Below are positions 24,008 to 31,750 of a stretch of 32,516 nucleotides of DNA, one piece after another. The notes under the pieces are model-generated. The model was not told the DNA's origin. It saw only the letters and a program-made list of their open reading frames with translations, and did not search any database. Position numbers and translations under genes: made by a program. How positions within the stretch are numbered: the first letter of the stretch is position 1; each line of letters begins with the position of its first letter. The DNA comes from CAZEHO01 sp964511945 (GTDB lineage Bacteria; Actinomycetota; Acidimicrobiia; Spongiisociales; UBA11373), in NCBI GenBank assembly GCA_964511945.1, contig CAZEHO010000034.1:1-32516 (forward strand), read 5' to 3'.

Positions 24008-25156
24008 ATGCGCAGATTCTTCCTCGCTTCTCTGGTTGCGTTCGCCCTGGTCGCCGCTGCGTGCAGCGACGATGCCCCCACCGATACGGCTCCGCAGGGG
24101 GTCGCGGCCACAACGCAGCCCGACGCTACGGCCAGCACAACGACTGCCGCACCGACGACGACAGCCGCGACCACCAGCACTACCTCAACCACCACGGTGC
24201 CCGAGACCACCTCGACCACTGCGGCCGAGACGACCACCACCACGGACCTCGGACCGGTCTCCCCGCTCAACGGCCTTCCCGTCGAGGACGAGTCGCTCCT
24301 CGACCGGAGGGTGATGTCGATCAAGATCGACAACCACCCGCAGGCGAGGCCGCAGAGCGGCCTCCTCGATGCAGACATGGTCGTTGAGATCCTCGTCGAG
24401 GGTGGCTTCACCCGGTTCATCTCGATCTTCCACTCGGCCGCCAGCGACTATCTCGGCCCGGTGCGCTCGGGTCGGCCGACCGATGCCGGAATCCTGCGCC
24501 CGCTCGACGGCGTATTCGCCATCTCCGGAGCTCAGAACTGGGTGGCCCGCTACCTCGTCGCACGCAGCATCCGGATCATGGGGGAAGGAATCGAGGGGCT
24601 CTTCCGGATCGGATCCCGTTTGGCGCCCCACAACCTGTACGCCGATACCGAGGGGCTGCGCAACGCCGCCGATAACTACGGGTTCGACGACGAATTCGGG
24701 CTCCCGCTGTACGACGTGGCTCCATGGGCGGAAACACCGGGCGAATCGGCGACAGAACTGGAGTTGTCCTGGGATGAGTTCCACACCGTCCGCTGGGAGT
24801 TCCGCGACGGCAAGTACTACCGGTACGAGGGCAGCCGGGAGCACACCTGGATCTCGGGCCGGGACGGCACCCCCCACCAGGTCGCAGTCGATGTCCTCGT
24901 CGTCCTGGTCGGTCAGCGCTACACCGCGTACCCGCCTGCGGGGGTCAGCGGTTCCCCGGTGCCGGCTACCGATACCGAGGGATCGGGCAACGCCTACATC
25001 TTCTTCGATGGGACCGTCATGCGCGGCACTTGGCAGCGGGACGGCATCGGCCAGATGTTCCACCTCACCGCCGAGGATGGAACCACGATGAGCGTGCCGC
25101 CCGGCAAGCCCTGGGTGTCGATCTTCCCGGACAGCAGGACACTCGACTTCTCGTGA
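24008..25156 (+). CDS. DUF3048 (YerB-type) lipoprotein
   Basis: A 382-residue exported lipoprotein. The signal MRRFFLASLVAFALVAAAC ends in a lipobox with Cys19 as the lipidated residue. Residues 30-82 are a very Thr-rich, low-complexity spacer that probably spans the envelope and could be glycosylated. The rest is the DUF3048 domain: SPLNGLPVEDESLLDRRVMS, IKIDNHPQARPQSGLLDADM, VVEILVEGGFTRFISIFHS and YLGPVRSGRPTDAGILRP are its classical blocks, and the end has GTVMRGTWQRDG and FHLTAEDGTTMSVPPGKPW. YerB of Bacillus is the namesake; its function is unknown, and the domain is common in Gram-positive envelopes. The stop overlaps the amidase start in a GTGA. Confidence 0.93.
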   Translation: MRRFFLASLVAFALVAAACSDDAPTDTAPQGVAATTQPDATASTTTAAPTTTAATTSTTSTTTVPETTSTTAAETTTTTDLGPVSPLNGLPVEDESLLDRRVMSIKIDNHPQARPQSGLLDADMVVEILVEGGFTRFISIFHSAASDYLGPVRSGRPTDAGILRPLDGVFAISGAQNWVARYLVARSIRIMGEGIEGLFRIGSRLAPHNLYADTEGLRNAADNYGFDDEFGLPLYDVAPWAETPGESATELELSWDEFHTVRWEFRDGKYYRYEGSREHTWISGRDGTPHQVAVDVLVVLVGQRYTAYPPAGVSGSPVPATDTEGSGNAYIFFDGTVMRGTWQRDGIGQMFHLTAEDGTTMSVPPGKPWVSIFPDSRTLDFS

Positions 25157-26532
25157 CCGGCGCTGTGAGCATCGCCGGGAGTGTCTCCGGCGGCGCCGCG
25201 AGCGCAACCGAGGTCGCCGAACACCACCTGCACCTCGCCTCGGATGCCGAGCCGCTGAATTCCTTCATCTCCCTCGATCACGATGCGGTGCTGCGCCGTG
25301 CTGCCGCGGTCGATGACGAACCCGCCGGTCCGCTGGCGGGTGTGCCGATTGCTCTCAAGGACTTGATCGACCAGGTCGGAGCCGTCACCACTGCCGGCTC
25401 CTCGTTCTATCGCCACGTGGCCGAGCACAACGCCACGGTGGTGGACCGACTGGAGACCGCCGGGGCCGTCCTCTTCGGCAGAGCCAACCTTCACGAATTC
25501 GCCTTCGGTTTCTCGAGCGAGAATCCCTGGTTCGGTCCGGTACACAATCCGTGGGACCCGGAAACGTCCGCAGGCGGCTCGTCCGGTGGTTCGGCTGCAG
25601 CCGTTGCCGCCGGCATCGTGCCCGCCGCGATTGGCACCGACACCGGTGGTTCTGTTCGGGTGCCGGCGGCACTGTGCGGTCTTGTCGGACTCAAGGTGAC
25701 CCACGGGCGGGTACCGCTGCGGGGGATCTTCCCACTGGTCGAATCGCTAGACACCGTGGGGCCGATCGCCGGCTCCGTAGCTGATGCCGCGGCGGTCTAC
25801 CGGGCAATCGCAGGGTACGACCCGACCGATCCGTGGTCGGCTCCACGGCCGGTCGATCCGCCGTCACCCGTCTCAGTGCAGGGATTGCGCATCGGCATCC
25901 CCGAGCCGCTCACCAACCGTCCCCTCGACGCGGTCACCGCGCACGGATTCGGCACCGCGGTTGACCGGCTCTCGGATGCCGGCGCCGAGGTGCGGCCGGT
26001 GAGCCTGCCCTCGTTCACTCCCGGACGCGGGATGCTGGCGGTGATCGGGGCCGAAGCCGCCGCCGTGCACCGCGAGTGGTTCACCGAGGACCCGGATCGC
26101 TACGGCGAAGATCTAGTGATCCGGATCAGCGACGCCATGGCGATCGGACCCACCGAACTGGTCGATGGGCTCCGATGGCGGGCGCGGCTCGGACACGAGG
26201 TCGCGGCCGCATTTCGAGACCTCGACGTTCTGGTCACTCCGACCGTGGCCGTCCAAAGCAAGCGTCTCGGAATCGACGACGTGGAGACGTCCGCCGGTCC
26301 GGAGCCGTATCGCAGAGCGCTCTCCTGGTTCACGGCGCCGGTCAACCAGGCGGGAACGCCGGCGATCGCCCTCCCCATCGACGCTGCCGGTGACCCGCCT
26401 CCGTCGGTGCAATTCATCGCACCGTGGTGGCAGGAGGAGCGGTTGCTGGCGCTGGGATCTGCCCTCGAAGCGGCCGGCATCGTCGCCAACCGCCGGCCGC
26501 CGCAAAAGGACTCCACAGCGGGCAAACACTGA
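25153..26532 (+). CDS. Amidase (amidase signature family)
   Basis: A 459-residue hydrolase of the amidase signature family. The triad is readable: Lys69 in GVPIALKDLID, the cis-Ser at about 143-144 in SAGGSSGGSAAAV and the nucleophile Ser167 in GTDTGGSVRVPAALCGLVGL. The GTG start at 25153 overlaps the lipoprotein TGA; a longer in-frame reading would run through the lipoprotein gene, and a second GTG at 25165 cannot be excluded. The ending is VNQAGTPAIALPIDAAGDPPPSVQFIAPW. It resembles GatA, but no gatB or gatC is adjacent, and GatA is usually longer, so a stand-alone amidase acting on small amides is more likely. It is probably cotranscribed with the lipoprotein. Confidence 0.88.
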   Translation: MTGAVSIAGSVSGGAASATEVAEHHLHLASDAEPLNSFISLDHDAVLRRAAAVDDEPAGPLAGVPIALKDLIDQVGAVTTAGSSFYRHVAEHNATVVDRLETAGAVLFGRANLHEFAFGFSSENPWFGPVHNPWDPETSAGGSSGGSAAAVAAGIVPAAIGTDTGGSVRVPAALCGLVGLKVTHGRVPLRGIFPLVESLDTVGPIAGSVADAAAVYRAIAGYDPTDPWSAPRPVDPPSPVSVQGLRIGIPEPLTNRPLDAVTAHGFGTAVDRLSDAGAEVRPVSLPSFTPGRGMLAVIGAEAAAVHREWFTEDPDRYGEDLVIRISDAMAIGPTELVDGLRWRARLGHEVAAAFRDLDVLVTPTVAVQSKRLGIDDVETSAGPEPYRRALSWFTAPVNQAGTPAIALPIDAAGDPPPSVQFIAPWWQEERLLALGSALEAAGIVANRRPPQKDSTAGKH

Positions 26533-26566
26533 CGCTGCAACGTCTGGGGATCAGCACGAGTCCGCA

Positions 26567-26572
26567 TACAAT
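26567..26572 (+). promoter_or_regulatory. -10 element TACAAT of the korAB operon
   Basis: TACAAT is a near-consensus -10 hexamer 106 bases before the korA GTG. No good -35 is visible. Initiation near 26579 would give a leader of about 94 bases that carries the hairpin at 26608-26641 and the AAGGAG site. TTGACA at 26582-26587 would then lie inside the leader. Confidence 0.45.
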
Positions 26573-26607
26573 GGAGGCCCCTTGACAGTGCCGATCACCC
26601 TCGATTC

Positions 26608-26641
26608 CCCGACGGTCGGGCGCCACGCCCACACCGTCGGG
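26608..26641 (+). promoter_or_regulatory. Strong nested hairpin in the korA leader
   Basis: CCCGACGGT (26608-26616) pairs perfectly with ACCGTCGGG (26633-26641). Inside it, GGGCG (26618-26622) pairs with CGCCC (26626-26630) around a CCA loop. The structure ends 13 bases before the AAGGAG site of korA and is followed by TTT only. It could be an attenuator, an mRNA-stabilising 5' hairpin, or the terminator of the amidase transcript. Confidence 0.5.
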
Positions 26642-26672
26642 TTTGCAGCTTCACAAGGAGTTGACCCCACTC

Positions 26673-28532
26673 GTGTCCAACGAAGCGCCTCCCGAACCTG
26701 AAGTTCGAGAACAGGCATCCGTCCGTATCCGTTTTGCCGGTGATTCCGGTGATGGGATGCAGTTGGCCGGTGCCCGGTTCTCGGATGCGTCGGCGATTTT
26801 TGGCAATGATTTGGCGACGTTGCCGGATTTCCCCTCTGAGATCCGGGCCCCCGCCGGGACCATCCCCGGCGTGTCGTCGTTCCAGATCCACATCGCGTCG
26901 CGCGACATCCTGACGCCGGGTGATTACCCGGATGTGCTGGTGGCGATGAACCCTGCGGCGTTGAAGGCGAACATCGCGGATGTGGCCCCGGCCGGGACGC
27001 TGATCGTGAATACGGATGCGTTCGATGAGCGCAATCTGGCGAAGGCGGAGTATGAGGAGAACCCGCTGCAGGACCACTCGCTGGATGGTTATGAGGTGAT
27101 TGAGGTCCCGATGGAGACCTTGACCAAGGAGGCGGTGAAGGGCACCGGGATTGCGGGGCGGGCGGTGCTGCGCTCGAAGAACCTGTTCGCTCTGGGGTTG
27201 TTGGCCTGGATGTTCCATCGTCCGACGGAGCCGACGACGAAGTGGATCGAGAGGAAGTTCGCCGACAAGCCGGAGGTGGTGGCGGCGAACCTGGCCGCGT
27301 TCCAAGCGGGTTACAACTTCGGGATCACCACCCAGGTCTTCCGGTTCACCGTGGAGATCAAGCCTGCCGATCTGCCGCAGGGCCGGTATGTGAACGTGAC
27401 AGGGAATCAGGGCACTGCCTGGGGTCTGATCGCGGCCGCCCAGCAGGCGAAGCTCCCGCTGTATTACGCCTCGTACCCGATCACCCCGGCCTCCGATGTG
27501 CTGCACGAGTTGTCGCGGCACCGTAACTTCGGAGTGCGGACCTATCAGGCAGAGGACGAGATCGCTGCCGTGGGTGTGGCTCTCGGGGCGTCGTTTGCCG
27601 GACATCTCGGGGTGACCGGGACCAGCGGACCCGGCGTCGCGCTCAAGAGCGAGACGATCGGTCTGGCGTTGATGACCGAGCTGCCGCTGCTGATCATCGA
27701 TGTGCAGCGGGGCGGTCCCTCGACGGGTTTGCCGACGAAGACGGAGCAGTCGGATCTGCTGATGGCGATCCACGGCCGTCACGGTGAGGCGCCGATGCCG
27801 GTGATCGCGATTGCGTCACCGTCGGATGCCTTCAACACGACGATCGAGGCGGCCCGGATCGCCTTGAAGTACATGACACCGGTGCTGCTGTTGTCGGATG
27901 GGTATATCGCCAACAGTGCGGAGCCGTGGCAGATCCCGGATCTGACGGAGCTGCCGGATATCTCGGTGCCGTTCCAGACGGAACCGAACCTGAACGGTGA
28001 TTTCCTCCCCTATCTGCGCAACCCCGACACGATGGCGCGGCCCTGGACCATCCCGGGCACACCGGGTCTGGAGCATCGCATCGGTGGGTTGGAGAAGGAA
28101 GACCTCACCGGGGCGGTCAACTACCTGCCGGACAACCACGAGAAGATGGTGATCCTGCGGGAGGAGAAGATCGCCGGGATCGCCCACGACATCCCCCCGG
28201 TCGAGGTCGACGATCCCGACGGCGCCGACGTCCTGGTGTTGGGCTGGGGATCGACGTATTCGGCGATCGGTGCCGCGGTGCGGATCGCCCGGGTGCAGGG
28301 AGCCAAGGTCGCCTGGACGCATCTGCGACACCTGTTCCCCTTCCCGGCCAACTTGGGTGAGGTGCTCGCCTCCTACGACGAGGTGCTGATCCCCGAGATG
28401 AACCGGGGCCAGCTCTGGGGGATGATCCGCGGCGAGTTCCTCATCGATGCGATCCGCTACTCCCAGGTGAAGGGCATGCCGTTCAAAGCACACGACATCA
28501 CGGCAAAGATCATGGAGACCATCGCATCATGA
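26673..28532 (+). CDS. korA: 2-oxoacid:ferredoxin oxidoreductase, fused gamma-alpha subunit (KorA type)
   Basis: A 619-residue subunit that, with KorB, oxidatively decarboxylates 2-oxoglutarate (probably) to succinyl-CoA while reducing ferredoxin. The gamma domain (about 18-190) starts VRIRFAGDSGDGMQLAGARF and has PDFPSEIRAPAGTIPGVSSF and YPDVLVAMNPAAL. The alpha domain (about 225-600) has NQGTAWGLIAAAQQA, YYASYPITPASDVLHELS, AEDEIAAVGVALGASFAG, TGTSGPGVALKSE, the QRGGPSTGLPTKTEQSDL block and LLSDGYIANSAEPW. The GTG start is 12 bases after AAGGAG; an upstream in-frame TTG at 26643 precedes that site and is less likely. The stop overlaps korB (ATGA). The coding strand in the first two thirds is unusually rich in G and T at third positions compared with its neighbours. 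Confidence 0.94.
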   Translation: MSNEAPPEPEVREQASVRIRFAGDSGDGMQLAGARFSDASAIFGNDLATLPDFPSEIRAPAGTIPGVSSFQIHIASRDILTPGDYPDVLVAMNPAALKANIADVAPAGTLIVNTDAFDERNLAKAEYEENPLQDHSLDGYEVIEVPMETLTKEAVKGTGIAGRAVLRSKNLFALGLLAWMFHRPTEPTTKWIERKFADKPEVVAANLAAFQAGYNFGITTQVFRFTVEIKPADLPQGRYVNVTGNQGTAWGLIAAAQQAKLPLYYASYPITPASDVLHELSRHRNFGVRTYQAEDEIAAVGVALGASFAGHLGVTGTSGPGVALKSETIGLALMTELPLLIIDVQRGGPSTGLPTKTEQSDLLMAIHGRHGEAPMPVIAIASPSDAFNTTIEAARIALKYMTPVLLLSDGYIANSAEPWQIPDLTELPDISVPFQTEPNLNGDFLPYLRNPDTMARPWTIPGTPGLEHRIGGLEKEDLTGAVNYLPDNHEKMVILREEKIAGIAHDIPPVEVDDPDGADVLVLGWGSTYSAIGAAVRIARVQGAKVAWTHLRHLFPFPANLGEVLASYDEVLIPEMNRGQLWGMIRGEFLIDAIRYSQVKGMPFKAHDITAKIMETIAS

Positions 28533-29533
28533 CCACCTACACCCGTCAGGACTATCAGAGCGGTCAGGAAGTTCGCTGGTGCCCGGGATGCGGTGACTAC
28601 ACGATCCTCGCCTCCGTCCAGAACTTCATGGCCGAGACCGATCTGCTACGCGAGAACGTGGTGTTCGTCTCCGGGATCGGATGCTCGTCACGTTTCCCCT
28701 ACTACATGAACACCTATGGCATCCACGGCATCCACGGCCGGGCCCCCGCCATCGCATCAGGCATCGCCACCGCCAACCCCGATCTCTCCGTGTGGGTGGT
28801 CACCGGTGACGGCGACGCCCTGTCGATCGGCGGCAACCACCTGATCCACGCGATGCGCCGCAACGTGAACCTCAAGGTGCTGCTGTTCAACAACCAGATC
28901 TACGGACTCACCAAAGGCCAGTATTCCCCCACCTCCGAAGTCGGGAAACGCACCAAGAGTTCACCGGCGGGTTCGATCGACTACCCGTTCAACCCCGTCA
29001 GCCTCGCCCTCGGCGCCGAAGCCAGCTTCGTCGCCCGCACCATCGACATGGACCGCAAACACACCATCGAGATACTGCGGGCGGCCCACGAACATCAGGG
29101 CACCGCGTTCGTGGAGATCTACCAGAACTGCAACGTCTTCAACGACAAAGCCTTCCTCGAACTCACCGGCAAGCAAGAACGTGCCCAGAACCGCATCAAC
29201 CTCGAACACGGCAAACCGGTCACCTTCGGCGCCGACAACGAGTTCGGGGTCGTCTTCGACGGTGCCGACGCCCGACTGGTCAACGTCGCCGACGTCGGCA
29301 TCGACAAGATCCACATCCACGACATGCGGGCCTACGAACCCACCACCGCCTTCGCCCTCAGCCGGCTATCACACGGACCATACGGACCCACCCCCATCGG
29401 GGTATTCCGGGCAGTCGAACGACCCCTATACGAGGACAGCCTCACCGAACAGATCCTCACCGCCCAAGAGAACCGCGGACCAGGCGACCTCGAAAAACTC
29501 ATCACCCAAACCGGCGCCTGGGACGTCAACTGA
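28529..29533 (+). CDS. korB: 2-oxoacid:ferredoxin oxidoreductase beta subunit (KorB type)
   Basis: A 334-residue TPP- and [4Fe-4S]-binding subunit. Cluster ligands are Cys18 and Cys21 in RWCPGCGDYTIL, Cys52 in SGIGCSSRFPYYM and a later Cys in IYQNCNVFNDKAF. The TPP/Mg motif begins VVTGDGDALSIGGNHLIHAM and ends VLLFNNQIYGLTKGQYSPTS. IHGRAPAIASGIATANP is a typical KorB segment. No separate ferredoxin or delta gene is adjacent, as in the two-subunit actinobacterial KorAB, which serves as an alternative to 2-oxoglutarate dehydrogenase in the TCA cycle and can run reductively. Codon use is C- and A-rich at third positions, opposite to the start of korA. The stop is followed by repeats and then the assembly gap. 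Confidence 0.95.
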   Translation: MTTYTRQDYQSGQEVRWCPGCGDYTILASVQNFMAETDLLRENVVFVSGIGCSSRFPYYMNTYGIHGIHGRAPAIASGIATANPDLSVWVVTGDGDALSIGGNHLIHAMRRNVNLKVLLFNNQIYGLTKGQYSPTSEVGKRTKSSPAGSIDYPFNPVSLALGAEASFVARTIDMDRKHTIEILRAAHEHQGTAFVEIYQNCNVFNDKAFLELTGKQERAQNRINLEHGKPVTFGADNEFGVVFDGADARLVNVADVGIDKIHIHDMRAYEPTTAFALSRLSHGPYGPTPIGVFRAVERPLYEDSLTEQILTAQENRGPGDLEKLITQTGAWDVN

Positions 29534-29541
29534 GCGGATTC

Positions 29542-29577
29542 GCAACTCGGGGTTCGCAACCCGCAACTGCAACTCGG
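29542..29577 (+). repeat. Short GCAAC repeat cluster beside the assembly gap
   Basis: GCAACTCGG occurs twice (29542-29550, 29569-29577), with two further GCAAC words between (29556-29560, 29563-29567), all in the 53 bases between korB and the N run. The repeats probably contributed to the assembly break. Confidence 0.6.
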
Positions 29578-29582
29578 AGGAG
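29576..29582 (+). promoter_or_regulatory. Ribosome-binding site of the gapped channel gene
   Basis: GGAGGAG ends four bases before the N run. It is a strong Shine-Dalgarno sequence, and the expected start codon would fall in the first few unknown bases. Confidence 0.5.
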
Positions 29583-29586
29583 ACGG

Positions 29587-29686
29587 NNNNNNNNNNNNNN
29601 NNNNNNNNNNNNNNNNNNNNNNNNNNNNNNNNNNNNNNNNNNNNNNNNNNNNNNNNNNNNNNNNNNNNNNNNNNNNNNNNNNNNNN
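29587..29686. other. Assembly gap of 100 N
   Basis: Exactly 100 N, the conventional placeholder for a scaffold join of unknown length. It removes the N-terminus of the channel gene; adjacency of korB and the channel gene rests on scaffolding. Confidence 0.98.
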
Positions 29687-29978
29687 GGGGTTACTCGGGC
29701 TCGTCGCCATCCTGCTGGTCGCCGGCATGCTCTTCTACCGGGGCACCGAGGGCTGGACGCTCTTCCAGAGCCTCTACTTCAGCGTGATCACACTGACCAC
29801 GGTCGGGTACGGCGATTTCTCACCGGACACGTTCGCCGGGCGCCTGTTCACGATCTTCTACGTCCTGGCAGGCGTCGGGATCATCGTGGCGTTCGTGTCT
29901 GAGATTGCCTCGAACGCTGCCGCTGAGGCCAGGGAACGGGTCGAGCGGAGGCGGGATAAGAAGGGCGAGGAATACTGA
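29687..29978 (+). CDS. Two-TM potassium channel pore domain (partial, N-terminus in gap)
   Basis: The visible 96 residues hold one complete pore module: an outer helix LLGLVAILLVAGMLFY, the pore helix region LFQSLYFSVITL, the selectivity filter TTVGYGDFSPDTFAG and an inner helix LFTIFYVLAGVGIIVAFVSE. The tail is short and charged (AREARERVERRRDKKGEEY-like), without a RCK/TrkA-N domain. TVGYGD is the K+ filter, and the module matches Ion_trans_2. How many residues are lost depends on the true gap length. If the GGAGGAG at 29576 is its ribosome site and the gap is near 100 bases, only about 30 residues are missing and the protein would be a small KcsA-like channel of about 130 residues. Confidence 0.85.
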
Positions 29979-29982
29979 ACGG

Positions 29983-30804
29983 TCAGCCGGCCGGCCACCA
30001 CACGGTGACCGACGGCCGCACCGGGTCTCCGAGCACCAACCAGCCGTCTTCCTCCCGCACGTCCGGACCGAGCACCCGCATCAACTCCTCTGCTCGCTCC
30101 GCCGGCACCAGTAGCCGCCGTCCGTAGTAGGCGATGAGTTCCTGCAGGTCGGCAAACCGGTGCACCCCTCCGCGTGACCAATCGATCCGTTCCGGGGTGA
30201 TGCCAAGCGTTTCGGTGACGACGTCGCAGAAGGTGTCAGCCGTTGGAACCACGGGAAGCTGGTGATCGTGCACGGCGCGGTAGTAGGACGTCAGATGCGT
30301 CCACGGATGGGACGGCGTCAGCTCAACGACCACACCCCGGACGGCCGCGGCATGCAGCGCCTTCAGGAAAGGCGGCAGATCCGGAACGTTGTAGACCACG
30401 TTGGCGCACAGCACGACGTCGTGAGGGCCGGCCTCCCCGGCGGCGTCGGGCCACATCGCAGCGACGCGGCGCACCGTGATCCCCAACTCCTTGGCTTCGG
30501 CGGCCAGACCTTCCGCCATCGCCTCGTCGGGCTCCACGGCGGTGACGGGAAATCCTTCGCCGGCAATCGGGACCGACAACCGCCCAGTGCCCGCACCGAC
30601 GTCGAGGAGCGTTCCGGAGGCTCCGAGCAACTCCCGAACCACCCTGGTGGTCTCGCCCGTGCCGTGACGCGCCTCGGCAAGCCGCGCCCTCCGCCACAGC
30701 GCCGGCGGGGATGTGAAGGTGGTGTCGGTCACGGCCTCGATCAGGCGATCCGGAAGGCGCCAGGACTCGAGGGCGGCGGACCACTGGGATGCTGCTGAGG
30801 TCAT
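29983..30804 (-). CDS. Class I SAM-dependent methyltransferase
   Basis: A 273-residue methyltransferase. Motif I is LLDVGAGTGRLSVPI (about 66-80), motif II has TAVEPDEAMAEGL, and HDVVLCANVVYNVPDLPPF is the post-motif acceptor strand and helix. The C-terminal 100 residues (HPWTHLTSYYRAVH, then PERIDWSRGGVHRFADLQEL) resemble a substrate lid seen in many actinobacterial homologues of unknown substrate. The ATG at 30804 is six bases after CAGGAT and has no ribosome site. It lies 37 bases after the PIG-L gene on the same strand and converges with the channel gene, four bases apart. I cannot say what it methylates. Confidence 0.85.
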   Translation of the reverse strand: MTSAASQWSAALESWRLPDRLIEAVTDTTFTSPPALWRRARLAEARHGTGETTRVVRELLGASGTLLDVGAGTGRLSVPIAGEGFPVTAVEPDEAMAEGLAAEAKELGITVRRVAAMWPDAAGEAGPHDVVLCANVVYNVPDLPPFLKALHAAAVRGVVVELTPSHPWTHLTSYYRAVHDHQLPVVPTADTFCDVVTETLGITPERIDWSRGGVHRFADLQELIAYYGRRLLVPAERAEELMRVLGPDVREEDGWLVLGDPVRPSVTVWWPAG

Positions 30805-30835
30805 CGGGCCATCCTGGCAGCTCGTCGCTCGTTGC

Positions 30836-30847
30836 AGGTAGCTACCT
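30836..30847. repeat. Perfect 12-bp palindrome at the PIG-L stop codon
   Basis: AGGTAGCTACCT is fully self-complementary and includes the TAG of the PIG-L gene. It lies in the 37-base spacer ahead of the methyltransferase gene. It could be an operator; a terminator would need a loop. Confidence 0.35.
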
Positions 30848-31687
30848 CAGGCCTGCGAACAAGTCCGGTGCGTCGATGGGCGCATCCACCCGGGAGAACA
30901 CCCTGATGAAGGTCTCCCGGCTGAAGGCTTCGCGACGCAATTCCTCGGGCATGGTGCGGAACCAGGAGTCCTCAGCGATCTGGGTGTGATGAGCGAGCAC
31001 CGCCTCCCACTTCCGATCAAACTGCTCTCGAACGTCGATCCAGGTGGTGATGTCCTCGTTTCGGGTGCCGTGCTCCGGCTCCCGCTCCGCGTCCTCGGGA
31101 TCGAGCAGGCCGGCCTCCACCATCTCCCGGCGCCTCCGTCTGCTCCGCTCCCGGGGCCAGGTTGCCCAGAACAGGCGCAGCGGCTCCCAGGGATCCCCGT
31201 GGTCCTCCGCCGGGAACCGACCGACATCAGCGGCACCGAAGAAGGCTGCGGTCCCGACCCGGTGCACCATGATGTGATCGGGATGGCCGTATCCCCCGTA
31301 AGGGTCATAGGCCGTCATCACTTCGGGCTGATGAGTGCGGATGATGCGCACCAGACGCCCCACCGCCTCGTGGAAGTTGGCTCGCCAGAAGCAGTCGGGA
31401 TGGGAGTTGTGCTCACTCAATGCCATGCCGGAATCGCGATACCCGAGGAACTCGATCGTGGAGACCCCGAGGATCTCACAGGCAGCCCGTAGCTCCGCCT
31501 GGCGGATCTCCCGCAGCCGCGAGCGCAGAGACTCGGGATCGTCGTGGTTGTAGATCGTGGCGACCTCGCCGCCGGTGGCGGTGACCACGACGACGTGCTC
31601 CCCAGCCGCGGCGTATTTGGCGAGAACGCCCCCCATGGACAGGGATTCGTCGTCGGGATGGGCGTGGAGTGCGAGCAAGCCTGGCAT
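30842..31687 (-). CDS. PIG-L family deacetylase, Mca/MshB-like
   Basis: A 281-residue zinc-dependent deacetylase. The metal motif is LHAHPDDESLSMGG with His10 and Asp13, and the third ligand is in YGGYGHPDHIMVH. EVMTAYDPYGGYGHPDHI and a later AHHTQIAEDSWF are shared with MshB (GlcNAc-inositol deacetylase of mycothiol synthesis) and Mca (mycothiol S-conjugate amidase). The C-terminal ETFIRVFSRV looks more Mca-like, but the sequence does not settle it. Either role would tie it to mycothiol, the actinobacterial thiol. The ATG is eight bases after TACGAT and lacks a ribosome site. It is divergent from the SRPBCC gene across 63 bases. Confidence 0.87.
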   Translation of the reverse strand: MPGLLALHAHPDDESLSMGGVLAKYAAAGEHVVVVTATGGEVATIYNHDDPESLRSRLREIRQAELRAACEILGVSTIEFLGYRDSGMALSEHNSHPDCFWRANFHEAVGRLVRIIRTHQPEVMTAYDPYGGYGHPDHIMVHRVGTAAFFGAADVGRFPAEDHGDPWEPLRLFWATWPRERSRRRRREMVEAGLLDPEDAEREPEHGTRNEDITTWIDVREQFDRKWEAVLAHHTQIAEDSWFRTMPEELRREAFSRETFIRVFSRVDAPIDAPDLFAGLR

Positions 31688-31695
31688 GCGGCGGG

Positions 31696-31701
31696 ATCGT
31701 A
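31696..31701 (-). promoter_or_regulatory. TAnnnT -10 element, probable leaderless start of the PIG-L gene
   Basis: On the minus strand TACGAT ends eight bases before the ATG at 31687; no ribosome site is present. Confidence 0.45.
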
Positions 31702-31736
31702 GTGCGGCGGGACCGGCAGCGAGCCGGGCCGGCGGC

Positions 31737-31742
31737 TACGCT
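31737..31742 (+). promoter_or_regulatory. TAnnnT -10 element, probable leaderless start of the SRPBCC gene
   Basis: TACGCT lies eight bases before the GTG at 31751; no ribosome site is present. With the divergent element at 31696 it makes a compact 63-base bidirectional promoter. Confidence 0.45.
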
Positions 31743-31750
31743 CAACCGCC

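Noticed and set aside
24130..24250. ACC/ACG-rich tract as a DNA repeat array
   Set aside because: It is the coding sequence of the Thr-rich stalk of the DUF3048 lipoprotein with mixed Thr codons; a protein low-complexity linker explains it.
25153..26532. Amidase as gatA of the Glu-tRNA amidotransferase
   Set aside because: No gatC or gatB nearby, the chain is shorter than usual GatA, and it is coupled to a lipoprotein gene.
26582..26587. TTGACA as a -35 box for korA
   Set aside because: The position 17 bases downstream reads TTCCCC, which is no -10; TACAAT upstream is a better promoter candidate.
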